Below, piece after piece: positions 12,683 to 24,239 of a stretch of 64,000 nucleotides of DNA. This DNA is from Glutinoglossum americanum. Its lineage: Eukaryota > Ascomycota > Geoglossomycetes > Geoglossales > Geoglossaceae. Location of the stretch: contig JAGHQL010000062.1 in the NCBI GenBank assembly GCA_020080175.1, positions 60,748-124,747 of the forward strand. The letters are read 5' to 3'. The notes beneath the pieces were generated by a model. The model did no database searches. It was not told the origin of the DNA and saw nothing but the letters and a program-made list of their open reading frames with translations. The position numbers and the translations under genes are program-made. How positions within the stretch are numbered: the first letter of the stretch is position 1; each line of letters opens with the position of its first letter.

Positions 12683-13139
12683 TGTATATAGTTAACTAGA
12701 GAGCAAGTCAGAGACTCTTGCAATAGGTCAAAAAGAACAAACTCCGTAGCCCCTAGACATAGCAAAGCAGGGCGCATGAAAAATTTAATTAAAAATAGAG
12801 ATTGTAGAGTTCAGCAAACCATTCGAATCTTGACCTTTGCGGAATCAACACGCGGTATGTAAAAAGGGCACAATTGAAACACAAGACTTTGAGAATACCC
12901 CAAACTCTGAAAACTTTAGAGTAACGACTGTAAAACGAAAATGTCGTAAACTTACAGGAGAGAGGTGTTTTGAAAAATAGGTGGAAGGGGTCGCTTAGCG
13001 CGCGAGGGTCACTTTTCGCGCGGCGCCTCACCTCCCTAATGCTGTCTCACCTTTCAAGCTTCAACAACGACGATCTAGCAACGGCATACTCATCGAGAAC
13101 CAAGCAAATACCTCACCTAGTGTGCTATCTTTATACAGT
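12683..13139. promoter_or_regulatory. Divergent promoter region, DTD1 / NOT3-5
   Basis: 457 bp between two divergent start codons, a likely shared promoter (inference from position). There is a GC-rich patch near 12995-13030 just before the NOT3/5 leader. No reading frame here resembles a known protein. Confidence 0.4.
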
Positions 13140-15318
13140 ATGGCGCAACGCAAACTCCAGCAAGAAGTGGATCGATGTTTTAAGCGGGTGTCGGAAGGTA
13201 TCCAGGCTTTCGAGGGTATATTCGACAAGATTCAACAAACAACAAACGCCTCGCAGAAAGAGAAGCTTGAAGACGCACTGAAACGAGAGATCAAGAAACT
13301 GCAACGGCAGCGAGATCAGATCAAGACGTGGGCGGCAAGCAATGAGATCAAGGACAAGAAACCACTGCTGGAGCAGCGAAAGCTTATCGAGACTGTGGGT
13401 ACTCTGCTCGCGGCTGAGAGAATGTTAACTGATGGCTTGGGTGACTAGCAAATGGAGAAGTTTAAAGCTGTCGAGAAGGAAATGAAAACCAAAGCGTATT
13501 CAAAAGAGGGCCTATCAGCAGCTGCGAAGCTCGATCCGAAGGAGAAAGAGAAATTGGAGGCTTGCCAATTCCTTAATTCGATGGTGGAAGAGCTAGAGCG
13601 ACAGATTGAAACACTCGAGGCTGAAGCTGAAGCTTTACAAGCAAACCTGAAGAAAGGGAAGAGGGACACGTCAAAGGCCGATAGGGTGGCTGAGATCGAG
13701 CGGCTCACGGAACGACACAAGTGGCATCAGGGCAAGCTGGAGCTCATGTTGCGATCGTTAGAGAACGGCGGCCTAGAGACGGATCAGGTAACGGGTCTAC
13801 AAGAGGACATAAAAAACTATGTGGACAACAACCAGGATGTTGACTTTTTCGACGACGATGGTATATACGACGATCTTAATTTGTCCGAAGAAGAGGATGT
13901 CTTTGGTATGAATAACGATAATGACCGGGTCTCTTCGCAAGATACGCAATCGATACAGGATGATGCAGTAGATATCGACGTCAGAGGCGCGAGCGTGGGA
14001 GGGGGCAAATCCAAGTCGTCGTCGATATCAGAACCACCAATAGCAGGCCGGAGGCCTTCGACACAGATGAAGTCTCCTCTTCCTTCACTTGCTACGCTAC
14101 ATACGCCATTATCGGGTGCTTCGGCTAGTAATATGAAACCAGCACCTCTACCAACTCGACCTGCGGGCGAGACTCTAAAATATGCTTCCGCGGCAGCTGC
14201 AGCTGCAGCGAGCGATAAGAACGGTGTTGGGATAGCTCCATTACCTCCACCACCTGGGGCAGTTGCTCCAGCAGCCAGCGGTCTCGTTCCGCTACCACCA
14301 GTAGCAGGTGGCTCAAAATCAAGCTCTACAACATCACCTAGTGTCGCCCACTCCTTGCCTGCAAGCGCTGTACAAACGCCGGGCCAGAGGCCCGCCATTC
14401 CAGTGTCAGACATTTCTTCCAATTCTCAGGTGCAGACGAGGTCACCCACATTAAGCCACTCGAGTGTCACTGTAGGCGTCAGCATTGGCAGCAGCGTACC
14501 GCAGACGCCGGCTCTGGATGTAGCAGAGACTGTATCACGAAATCCACAATCGTCAGTTCCAGCTGCTGAGACTAACACAAATGGCGACGCCGAGTCATTA
14601 CAGCTGACAAGCGAATTTGAATCCATAAAGCGAACTGATATGCATACTCTTGAAGCTACTCATTCTCTGGCTAGAGTGGAACAACCAGGTCCAAGTGGCC
14701 GGGCAAATGGAATTACACAAAACCAACCAGGTCTGAAAACTGGGGTCGATGAATCTATCTATCATTTACCGCCAGGGCTACAAGATCTCATACAGTCCTT
14801 TGAGACCACTAAGAACCGTGTTTCGCTCACCCAAACACAAACAGTGCACCGTCTATTAAGTGCATCCCAGAACCACTGCCCTGAATCCGTCGACGCAGAA
14901 AAGCCGAGACACTACAAGCCCCAGACCCGATACGACACCCCCAAGTATTACCCCCAGGAGCCATTGCCGATTTTCAACGACCCAGAACTGTACTCTCAGA
15001 TTGATACGGACACATTGTTTTATGTATTCTACTACCGACAAGGCACGTACCAACAATACCTGGCTGCGAAGGCGTTGAAGAGCCAGAGTTGGCGTTTTCA
15101 CAAGCAGTACCAAACATGGTTCCAGCGCCATGAAGAGCCAAAGACGATAACGGACGAGTTTGAACAAGGGACCTATCGGTTTTTCGATTATGAGAGTACT
15201 TGGTTCGTTCACTAAATCCGATATAAGGTGAACTTACTAACCACTTTGGTGTTTCAGGATGAATCGGCGGAAGGCAGACTTCAAGTTTGCCTATAAATTT
15301 CTTGAGGATGATTTATGA
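13140..15318 (+). CDS. NOT3: CCR4-NOT complex subunit NOT3/NOT5, with an in-frame TAG at codon 103
   Basis: Scaffold subunit of the CCR4-NOT deadenylase, which binds NOT1 and NOT2 and monitors slow ribosomes. Exons 13140-15202 and 15258-15318; 706 residues if the TAG at 13446-13448 is counted through. N-terminal coiled-coil Not3 domain ([17 protein letters not shown] to about residue 235), acidic segment, long Ser/Pro/Ala-rich linker, and a C-terminal NOT box from about 600 ([24 protein letters not shown]) ending KFLEDDL in exon 2. The TAG sits in the conserved stretch [10 protein letters not shown][16 protein letters not shown], where relatives normally have Gln; CAG to TAG would be one transition. 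Everything either side is conserved, and no intron can remove it. The intron donor is GTTCGT. An ATG at 13452, two codons after the stop, opens a 587-codon frame. The gene could be read through, edited, re-initiated, mutated or mis-sequenced. Confidence 0.93.
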
Positions 15319-17411
15319 GTGCTTCAGTTGCAAATAGGGCAATGGGTATGAGCGCGGCGTCACAGTATCGCGATCGGGTTTCATCGTAGCCTAAGAGGCT
15401 AGATCCTGCCTCGTCCATAGTAACCAATTGTGCTCGTACAATGGAGCATTCATATGGAGTGACCACCATGGCTACCTGTATGCGTATTGCACTGTTCATG
15501 TGGTTGAGGTCTCAGGCCTTCAAAGGGTCATTTAGAAACAACAGTTCAGCTGACAAGCCAGGCTACCAAGGTTTTTGTAATTTGCCCTTTTTGGTTGAGG
15601 CTCGGAGACATGACTTGAGGCCTCAACTTTTGAGGTGGTCCCCTTATCAAAACTCCCAGCGGCTAACTGGAATCACTCTTAGTATTTAAAAAGCTAGTAA
15701 CCCCCTCCTGCTCAGACTTCAAATGCCTCTAGCGCACCATATTCACTCGGTGCTCTATCGTTGTCGTCCGTTCCACAGTTGCTCGTAGCAGCGCTATCAA
15801 CATCCACCCCATGTTATAAGCCGTGCCAGTCCTTGTATGACTTCCGAGTGCCCGGGGTGCCAGACGATCTAGTATGATCGTCCAAGTCGACCGTATTAGG
15901 TGTTGGTCCCGTCTCGAGACTTGCGCCTGAGTAGACAGAAGAACAGAAATTTTCTTGAGCCTCGATCCGACACGCTTGGGGTGAAAAGCTAGGTGAGTCT
16001 CTTGCTTGCCTTTGTAGTTCTGTGGTAACTGCCTGGGATAGTTGTACGGTGCGCGGACCAAGTAGGGATGGAAAGAACGCGCCGGTGTCAGCAATATAAA
16101 TCAGACGGGAAAATGAATGGCATCTGAGACAACGTCACCAATTCTCTCTAAAGTTACCCGGTCCCCTACGAGGACAAGGCAGCAAAATGAATATGCTTGG
16201 GTTACTCCGGATGTGTTGGGCATTTCCTTGGTACTCTGTCGAATGTCGCCGGGCGTCGCTAGTACAACGTTCATATCCTGGCGGGGCGCGTTGGGCGGGG
16301 TGGGGTTGCGGAACTAGCCGGTAATGGGACCGCGTATCGACCGGCAACAATCAACTTCGTAATTCCAAAATACGTGGGACTAAACCATTCGATCATCAAT
16401 CGGGCGCCAAAACTAATAATACCAGGCAACAGTCCATATAGAACGGGCACCGGTGCCCTCGTCGCCTTTTGCCTTTTCGCCTACCACCCACCGGTCTGGA
16501 TATCGAGTCCGGGGCGATGGTTGACCGGTTCAGAGACCACCGGAAACAGGGGGAAAGGGGTCAGTTTACTGGTTTTACGAACCCGGTGTCAAGCATGACT
16601 TCCAACAGTTGAGGCTGCTAAATGTTAGTGACGTACCTGTCAAATTCCATTTGTTTATACTCAGGGGAATTCAATGCCTCCAACTAACTCCAAACAGTGC
16701 TACCGCTCGGCTGAAAAGCATCTACCGCTACAGGTATGACGGCCAAAGAGGCTCTAAAGCACTGCCCGGAGTTTCTAGGGCCTCTTGACCACTGGGGCCA
16801 CCATTGAGCGTTGGGGCGACCTTCGTGAGGGCGGCAAGCTAAAGTCCTCACGCCCAAGTTTGCCCGGGCAGTAGACCCAGGGAGCAACTTCGCCTGCCTT
16901 CCGTAACAAGTTGTAGCATAGGGCTGCACCGGCCATAAGAGGGCGCTATCTCGTGAGGGAGGACATTGAAGGGGCTTTGAATGAATAAATGAGGCGAGGT
17001 ACTCTAACTCTTTGATTTGCTTGAGTATTACCTTCGTCCCGGTCGTTTGATCTCAACAACATGAGGCGGACTAGAGGTTTTGGGAATGCTAGGAGAGTGG
17101 GCCGTGCACAAGGAACAGTGCTTATGATGCTTGAAAATGTGAGGCAAGAGGGCGATGCAGCAATTTGAAGTCAACAATTTGTTCCTAAAGGCAGGGAATT
17201 AGGGAGGTGAGGCGTGCTAGAGGGTGTTATAAAGAGCGATATAACGGGCCGTCTGATCTTACCATCCGGAGAGCTTTCGGGGTATCAAAGATCACACATC
17301 GATATCGTTCCCTAGAATCTATTTACGGTATCTAGCACCTCATTCTTATACCATCAATCAACGAACTTGCCTCTCTAAATCGACGGAGAATTGGCAACAT
17401 CGGCCGTCACA
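15319..17411. other. 2.1 kb gene-free stretch
   Basis: Between NOT3/5 and a small C2H2 gene. Reading frames here are short (up to about 120 codons, 15729-16094 minus), overlap one another on both strands, lack splice-supported extensions and resemble nothing I know. Some G/C-rich runs occur near 16290-16320 and 16500-16570. It may hold decayed sequence or a long promoter; I see no intact mobile element. Confidence 0.5.
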
Positions 17412-17948
17412 ATGGATTTAATGCCCGGATATGGCAGCGAAAGCGCATCGTCCAGCCCCAGCGAAGCCCCGGACCAATCGCCGGTTTACTATGATCAATC
17501 GGGGGAACTGGGCTATACCCAGTTATCGAATGAACAAATTCACTATTATTATTCCTATCGTCAGAACTCCGACGGAGCCTATTGGGAACTCAAACAAGAA
17601 TTCTATAATTTAGGCCTCCCACCAACAATCGTCGTTAAGAAGTGAGTGCACTCCGCGGTCGTACTCTATAAACCTAACTCTCCTCGTAGTGAAAGCACAA
17701 AAGGGGGATGGCCTTGCCTTATGTGCGATTGCGAGACTTTTAGCCCCACATTCAGTCGTAAAGCGGATTTGGAGCGCCATTACTGCACCCAACACTCCCC
17801 CAAGCCGAAGTTGTTCGACTGTCCCAAGAAGAAGTGTACGCGAAAGGGGCCCGAAGGATTTAGTCGCCAAGACCACCTTAAGGAGCACCGACGCAACTAC
17901 CACATGGAGGATATTCCGAAGCGCCGACAGTCGCAGAGGCAACCTTAA
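17412..17948 (+). CDS. Small protein with two C2H2-like zinc fingers
   Basis: Exons 17412-17641 and 17690-17948 give 162 residues. The intron (GTGAGT donor, TAG acceptor) joins VVKN to ESTKGGWPC. The N-terminal half (about 75 residues) is acidic/polar and Tyr-rich (QIHYYYSYRQ). The C-terminal half has CLMCDCETFSPTFSRKADLERHYCTQH, then CPKKKCTRKG...FSRQDHLKEHRRNYH, two zinc-finger-like modules, ending in a basic tail (PKRRQSQRQP). This matches small fungal C2H2 proteins of unknown function; DNA binding is plausible but unproven. The ATG at 17412 is the first in frame. A transcription-factor role is inference only. Confidence 0.8.
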
Positions 17949-18187
17949 GGAGCTTTTATCCACGAAGAGCATTCCCTTGCCCTTTTTTGGGCTGGCTAGC
18001 GTCCACGTCTTCAGTTACTCGGTGAAACGGAAGTGTACTTTCGAGTTTATTTAGAGTGATATCTTTACTACAGGAATGAGTTTGGGTGGAGTTTGTCATC
18101 TCAGGAGGTCATTTTGCAGCACTTTTTGAGTTCAAGATTAGATCAAAGGGCACTTCCATAGCTAGACTACTTAGCCAACCAATGGAA
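17949..18187. other. Short convergent spacer
   Basis: 239 bp between the C2H2 gene (+) and the methylene-THF dehydrogenase (-). Nothing recognised. In particular, no formyl-THF synthetase sequence follows the dehydrogenase. Confidence 0.5.
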
Positions 18188-19469
18188 TTAGCCATTATGA
18201 TTTTTCTGTGCCCTCTCTCTCTCAAAATAGTACGTAGCAGAGTCCACCACGTTTTGAAGCAGCATAGCGACAGTCATGGGTCCAACTCCGCCAGGAACAG
18301 GGGTTATCTGCGAGGCAACTTCTATAGCCGAATCAAAGTCAACGTCCCCCACTAGCCTCTGCCCCGATTTCTTCGATTCGTCCGGAATATAGTTCGTCCC
18401 GACGTCGATGACGACAGCTCCAGGTTTCAGCCACTCTCCCTTAACGTAATTTGGTTGCCCAATGGCTACTACGACGACATCTGCGTGTTTAATGAAATTC
18501 TCCAGCCCCTCAGTTCGACGGTGACATACTGTGACAGTTGCATCAGCGTTTCTCAGGAGGTGGCTGACAGGGCTGCCGACAATGTCGCTTCTCCCAACGA
18601 CCACTGCATGCTTCCCCACCAAGTCGACCCCGCTCTCCTGCAAGAGGGCCATTACACCTTTGGGCGTACATGGCACGAATAGTGGGCGCCCCCGGCGCTT
18701 AGCAAGCTCACCAATGTTAGCCACGCCAAAACCATCCACATCCTTTTCGTCGGCAACGGCGGATGTTATGGCATGTTCAGAGATATGATCCGGCACGGGT
18801 AGCTGAACAAGTACTCCGTGAACTGAAGGGTCATTGTTTGCACTAGTGATATGTTCCAGCAGTTGGAGTTCGGTAGTAGATTTGGGGTAGTGCACGAGAT
18901 TGCAGATGATGTTAGCCTATTAGGATTGCATGCCATCGTTAGTTTCAGCTACAGTTATGCTAGCATTGTAACATCCTTACCTCTTCAGCAGCTTTTAGTT
19001 TCATGCGAACATAAGTGCCTAACTCTGTCAGATACCATGAATTGCATTGTGGGAGCATTGATCCATGGATCAACAGTATCTCGACTTACTAGAGTCTGGC
19101 CTATCGCCGACTTTATGGCATACGGATTAGCTAGCTGGTTCCTGCAAGTGAAAGTCTCTCAAAAGGCTCAATTTGTTTCCACTCACCTTGGATAATTGTG
19201 AAAGCAGGTTTGAATCTTGGGTTCGTCTCCTGCTCCTTCTCTATCTGGGCTCTCAACCTCTCTCTTATCCTCCGAGCGATGGCCGTTCCATCGATCCTAG
19301 TCGCAGTCATGTCGATGGGACTATGCGAAAACTGCCTCCGGGAAGGAGTTGCAGTCGCTCGACTACGCGCGGTGCTGGTCAGAATGTCGAAAAAGATCAT
19401 AAAACGCTGCCGGGTAAAACGAGAGAACCCAAGAAAATATCGACTAGTACTTGGTGGCAATGCCGACAT
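18188..19469 (-). CDS. Methylenetetrahydrofolate dehydrogenase/cyclohydrolase, probably mitochondrial
   Basis: Interconverts 5,10-methylene-, methenyl- and 10-formyl-tetrahydrofolate. Exons 19469-19187, 19110-19090 (21 nt), 19018-18981 (38 nt), 18916-18188; 356 residues. Residues 1 to about 52 are rich in Arg, Ser and Thr with few acids (FSRFTRQRF, TARSRATATPSRRQFSHS), a good mitochondrial presequence. The enzyme domain begins at IDGTAIARRIRERL; seen are YVRMKLKAAEE with the catalytic Lys, VQLPVPDHI, DVDGF, PCTPKGV, VVVGRSDIVGSPVSHLL (dinucleotide fold), and TPVPGGVGPMTVAML. The frame stops after about 20 residues of tail; the formyl-THF synthetase domain of C1-THF synthase is absent and not found downstream. 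So this is a stand-alone FolD/MTHFD2-type bifunctional enzyme. NAD versus NADP preference is undecided. An inner ATG (MIFFDIL) is an alternative start. Confidence 0.92.
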
Positions 19470-20133
19470 AAAGGTCTTCGGAGCCCCTGGCAAGCGCTTA
19501 TATCAACAATTTAGACGCATCACTGCACCGATGATCTTTCTGTATGTATGTTTAGAAAGGAACGCATTGTTTATATCACAAGCGGTTCAGTGCTGAGCGC
19601 AATACATTTTCATGTAGCAAAGGGATCTAGTTAGGCGAGTACCTAACTAAAATCTGAAACGCCTCTCACCTAGCTGACAGTATAAAATTTGCATTATAGC
19701 TTTTTGTACGTTTTCCCACCATCTAAGGGAAAAGAAAGAGCTGGGTATTCCTACGTGGACTTGAAACAATGCGTTCTGGGTTGAGTTAACATACTTTTAT
19801 TTTTGGGCGAAAGAACAATAAGTAGAGTCAAAGTTTAACATTACTAAGAGTAAATCACCACACCAGGCCCTCTAAAACTTTTCTCACGCGTAGGAACGAC
19901 AGTATGAATGTGCATTAAATACGTCTGATAGTAGTACCTCAGCTCCCCGATCTTAGCCGGGAAGCGAGGTCGTGCGCGGGCGACTCTGTTTGTCGCGGGC
20001 CTTTTGATTTTTGGTGACGCTTGTCGCTTAACACAGTGCCTTCACTATGATTGGCGGCAGGGCGCACATTTACAGCGAACTTTCTTGACATTTAAATCGA
20101 TAGAGAGCCATATCCATCAGCGACTTGCCCAAG
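19470..20133. promoter_or_regulatory. Divergent promoter region, methylene-THF dehydrogenase / eIF3i
   Basis: 664 bp between two divergent starts. One overlapping frame continues from the dehydrogenase presequence but has no independent support. No repeats or RNA genes seen. Confidence 0.4.
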
Positions 20134-21377
20134 ATGAGGCCGATATTGTTGCAAGGACATGTAACAAATCCCTTCCCCTCGGTTTAGCGATCGCTAATTT
20201 TGTTTTTTCCTTGAACAGGAGCGCTCTCTTACTCAGATTAAGTGAGCTCCCTTCACCAAGTTCAGCCTCCACAGACGCCGGTGCTAATTTCCTTAAAGAT
20301 ATACCAAAGATGGTGATATCCTCTTTTCAACAGCGAAGGACCACGTGGTCTGCGCTTGGTTCTCTGCCAATGGCGAACGGCTGGGCACATACCACGGTCA
20401 TCAGGGTGCTCTATGGACCGTAGATGTTGACCCTTCAACTACACTATTAGCTACCGGTGCGGCAGATAACACTATCAGACTATGGGACGTTAGGATGGGA
20501 AAGTGCCTAAAGACCTGGGACTTCCCCACAGCGATTAAGCGAGTGGAGTTCTCCGAAGACGGAACGCAGCTAGTGGCTGTGACTGAACAGCGGATGGGGT
20601 ACCTGGGTACAATTGTGGTTCTGGATATCGTGGTTGATGTCAATGCAGAGCAGGCAGATGAGCCGCGACTAAGGATAACTTGCGAGGAGAGTAAGGCTAC
20701 GGTTGCTGGCTGGAGTTATCTGTCTAAATACATTATCGCCGGGCATGAGGATGGGAGTGTATCACAGTATGACAGTGGAGTATGTAACCCCTCCCTAGAA
20801 AGCTACCGCTAAGTGCATCATTGATAACCACTGTACTATAGACTGGCGACCTTCTGCAGAACGTTCAGGTGCATGAAGAAGGCCTCCAAGTTACCGATCT
20901 TCAGTGGGCCCCTGACAGAACCTATTTCATTACTGCGTCAAAAGACAAAACTGCCAAGGTAGGGTTACTTAACATTCGCGTTCGGCTATTAATATTAATG
21001 CCCTCTTCTCCATGTAGATTTTGGCAGCAAATAATCTCAAGATTCTTAAATCCTATGTCGCCGACACTCCACTCAACACTGCCGCTATCACACCCAAAAA
21101 GGACTTTGTCATACTCGGTGGCGGTCAAGCCGCCATGGATGTTACGACTACATCCTCCCGTCAGGGCAAGTTCGAGGCTCGTTTCTACCATCGTATTTTT
21201 GAAGATGAAATTGGCCGAGTGAAGGGTCACTTCGGGCCGTTAAATACCATTGCAGTTCATCCGCGGGGCCAGGGTTATGCTAGTGGCGGAGAGGACGGCT
21301 ATGTGCGTGTACATCATTTCGACAAGCCATATTTTGACTTCATGTACGAGGTAGAGAGAGAGCAGGCAAGGCGATAG
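20134..21377 (+). CDS. TIF34: Translation initiation factor eIF3 subunit i (WD repeat)
   Basis: Beta-propeller subunit of eIF3 that docks eIF3b and eIF3g and supports 43S scanning. Exons: 20134-20160 (27 nt), 20219-20241 (23 nt), 20299-20779, 20842-20958, 21018-21377; 335 residues, the family length. It starts [18 protein letters not shown] as in other fungi. WD repeats are seen at [73 protein letters not shown], and [19 protein letters not shown] near the C-terminus, which ends [14 protein letters not shown]. The two tiny opening exons are needed to build the conserved N-terminus. Identity is secure. Confidence 0.96.
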
Positions 21378-22076
21378 TCGAAAAGTGGCGATAAGGGGTG
21401 AATTACAGGCGTCCATGGTTTCACTGGCGAATTTACAGATTTACACACCCTCACATCTGAGGGCGGGATGATAGCTGTAGGTTATAAAGCAAGACCTAAG
21501 CCTTGATTAAGTCGACCTTCCATACATATAAGAATTGCTAGATTGCAAATGTTTGGGGCTCGCAGTCCGGGAATTCGATGTTGTTCGGCGAGTGTTGAGG
21601 TTAGGCGATGTTACAACCTTGGTTATCTTTCGTTGACGCCCGGTTCGCGAAAACTTTCGGCTATGACGATGACCATCCGGGAACAACAACGCGGAGAGAA
21701 TTGATATTGATCGCCATCTGGTGCCTACACTACTTATCTTAATGCAAGGGCATATGGTTTGGCATAAAGTGCCTTCGGAAATCCAGAGGGAACATACGGA
21801 TCCAGATATCGATTGCACCTCGGTAAATTCACAGCTTGCCGCACAGAGTACATTTAAATATTCTCCCCACATTCCGCATGATGGAATAGAGCTTACTCTA
21901 CAATTACAAGCAGTCCCTGTTTTACTATAGAGCTAGCCATCACTTGTACTCAACTATCCACAATTTTTCCCATTGGGGCAACGTATTGTCTTCGCTCTAC
22001 ACCGCCACCTAGTCACACGCGCGGACTTGCGCAGTAAACTTTGTTTTTTAGGAGGCCTCTTGACACCACTCTCACG
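21378..22076. other. Intergenic region, no gene seen
   Basis: About 700 bp between eIF3i and NADP isocitrate dehydrogenase, both on the plus strand. A 121-codon minus frame (21507-21872) has no recognisable domain. It most likely holds the eIF3i 3' UTR and the IDP promoter. Confidence 0.45.
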
Positions 22077-23970
22077 ATGAATCTCTTTCGTGTCTCGACA
22101 TCCCGCTGCGCGGGTATTGTCGTCCCCCGGTTTTCAATGCGCTGCGAGATCCCGAAGTCGCAACTTGGCGCTGCCTTTGTTCAAGTAAGGACCATGGCAG
22201 AAGCAAAGATGGGACAGAAAATTAAAGTGAAAAATCCAGTGGTAGAGTGAGTTTTTGGCGCCCTCGCCTGGCTAGACAGTGCTGACTCTCAATTGCAGAC
22301 TTGATGGCGATGAGGTACGACGGAAACATGGCTGCTGCTCGTATAGACGTTAGTGACAGGAGCTGTTTTATAGATGACGAGGATTATCTGGAAGGATATT
22401 AAGGATAAGGTTGGTTGATGTGACTCCGGCGGAAGTAAAATCTACAGAGGCTCTTGCTGATGCTGGGTGGCTGGCAGTTTATACATCCGTAAGTCCTCGT
22501 TGCGCAATGGCAGGGCATTCTTCATTCTCAGTGACAATAAAAAGATATCTTGATATCAATCTCAAATACTATGATTTGGTAGGCTGCTGTCGCTTGGTAC
22601 TGGGGTTCCCGCTAATAGCATGCATAGGGACTCGAGTATCGAGACCAAACAAACGACCAAGTTACAATCGACGCTGCGGAAGCAATTAAGAAATATTCTG
22701 TTGGTGTAAAATGTGCAACCATCACACCAGATGAGGCTAGAGTAAAGGAGTTTGGGCTGAAGCAAAGTATGTTTATGGCGGCAACTAATTGAGGGTACAA
22801 CTTTTGTCTGACTTCTAAATTTGCAGTGTGGCTGTCGCCTAATGGAACCATTCGAAATCACCTGTAGGTGTGCCAAGCCTTCACAAATTATCTCACAGCT
22901 GACGAACTTCGGGTGAAGTGGCGGCACCGTTTTCCGCGAACCCATCGTTATCCCCCGGATCCCTAGGCTCGTCCCCGGGTGGAAAAACCCTATCATCATT
23001 GGCCGTCATGCATTTGGTGACCAGTATCGGGCCAAAGACATGGTCATTGATGGCCCTGGAACTGTTGAAATGCTGTACACTCCCCCTGGAGGTAAGGAAC
23101 AGAGGATCAAGGTTTTCGAGTTTAAGGACCGCGGAGGCGTTGCACTAACTATGTACAACACCGATGAATCGATTTCTGGATTCGCACATTCTGGTTTCAA
23201 ACTCGCATTGAGCAAGGGAATGCCATTGTATATGAGCACGAAAAATACAATTTTGAAGAAATATGATGGGCGATTCATGGACATCTTCCAGGAGATCTAC
23301 GAGAAGGATTACAAGAAAGCATTCGAGGAAAAGGGGATCTGGTATGAGCATCGGTTGATTGATGATATGGTTGCGCAAATGATCAAGAGTTCTGGCGGGT
23401 ACATCATTGCAATGAAAAGTAAAATTTCTGCCATTTTTAATGCCGAGGGGATACTTACTAAAAAATCTCACAGATTACGATGGAGATGTTCAGTCTGATA
23501 TAATCGCCCAGGGCTTCGGCTCCCTCGGCCTCATGACCTCCGTCTTGGTCACCCCAGACGGCAAGACTTTCGAGTCGGAAGCTGCCCACGGTACAGTGAC
23601 AAGGCACTACCGCGAATATCAGAAAGGCAATGAAACCTCTACGAACCCGATTGCATCAATCTTCGCATGGACGCGAGGCCTATTGCACAGGGGCACGCTA
23701 GATAGCACACCGGAGGTTGTAGCGTTCGCGGAGAGCCTCGAGAAAGCTTGTATAGATACGGTGGATATCGATGGGATAATGACTAAGGATCTGGTGAGTC
23801 TCCGCTGCTTTGTGAAACTACAAGGCGGTGTTGTAAGTTCGCACCTCTGACTAAATGCGGAACAGGCGCTGTCATGTGGACTGAAGGAGAGGAAGGATTA
23901 CGTCACAACCTCCGAGTACTTGAATGCAGTAGAGAAACGTCTGGGCGAAATGCTAAAGGAGAGACTGTGA
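22077..23970 (+). CDS. IDP1: Isocitrate dehydrogenase [NADP], mitochondrial
   Basis: Oxidative decarboxylation of isocitrate to 2-oxoglutarate with NADPH production. Ten exons: 22077-22246, 22299-22314 (16 nt), 22374-22409 (36), 22478-22488 (11), 22545-22578 (34), 22628-22766, 22827-22863 (37), 22919-23418, 23474-23793, 23866-23970; 455 residues. The N-terminal 45 residues hold a presequence ([13 protein letters not shown], Arg-rich), and an internal Met starts the mature-like [12 protein letters not shown], so a cytosolic or peroxisomal form from a later start is possible. Seen: [64 protein letters not shown]. No SKL-type terminus (ends LKERL). The 5' third is split into very small exons; the 11-nt exon TTTATACATCC yields KFIHPYLDI. 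Intron 3 starts GTTGGT. Identity is secure; the small exons were placed by frame and conservation. Confidence 0.95.
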
Positions 23971-24239
23971 GCGGCATACGACGACACATAGACTCAATCC
24001 CTGTATATAGGTTTCACTTTTATAGAGGGAAGCAGGCCCAAATTCTAAGTATTTTTTACTAGATAACATCCTCATTGAATTTCCGGAATAATGCTGAACT
24101 GAATAACCTTAAACAAAACAACCCAACGCTCATCTCAGACGTGATTTTATGGAAAACAGCGCCGAAAACGAATTTTGAAGAAAGAACCGGTCATTCCGTG
24201 CGGTCAAACCAACTAGTTTACCGTCAAAACAAACGCCGC

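Noticed and set aside
13817-14422. 201-codon minus-strand frame inside NOT3/5
   Set aside because: It is antisense to the low-complexity Ser/Pro/Ala linker of a real gene; its Gly/Ala/Asp-rich composition is what that linker gives on the other strand.
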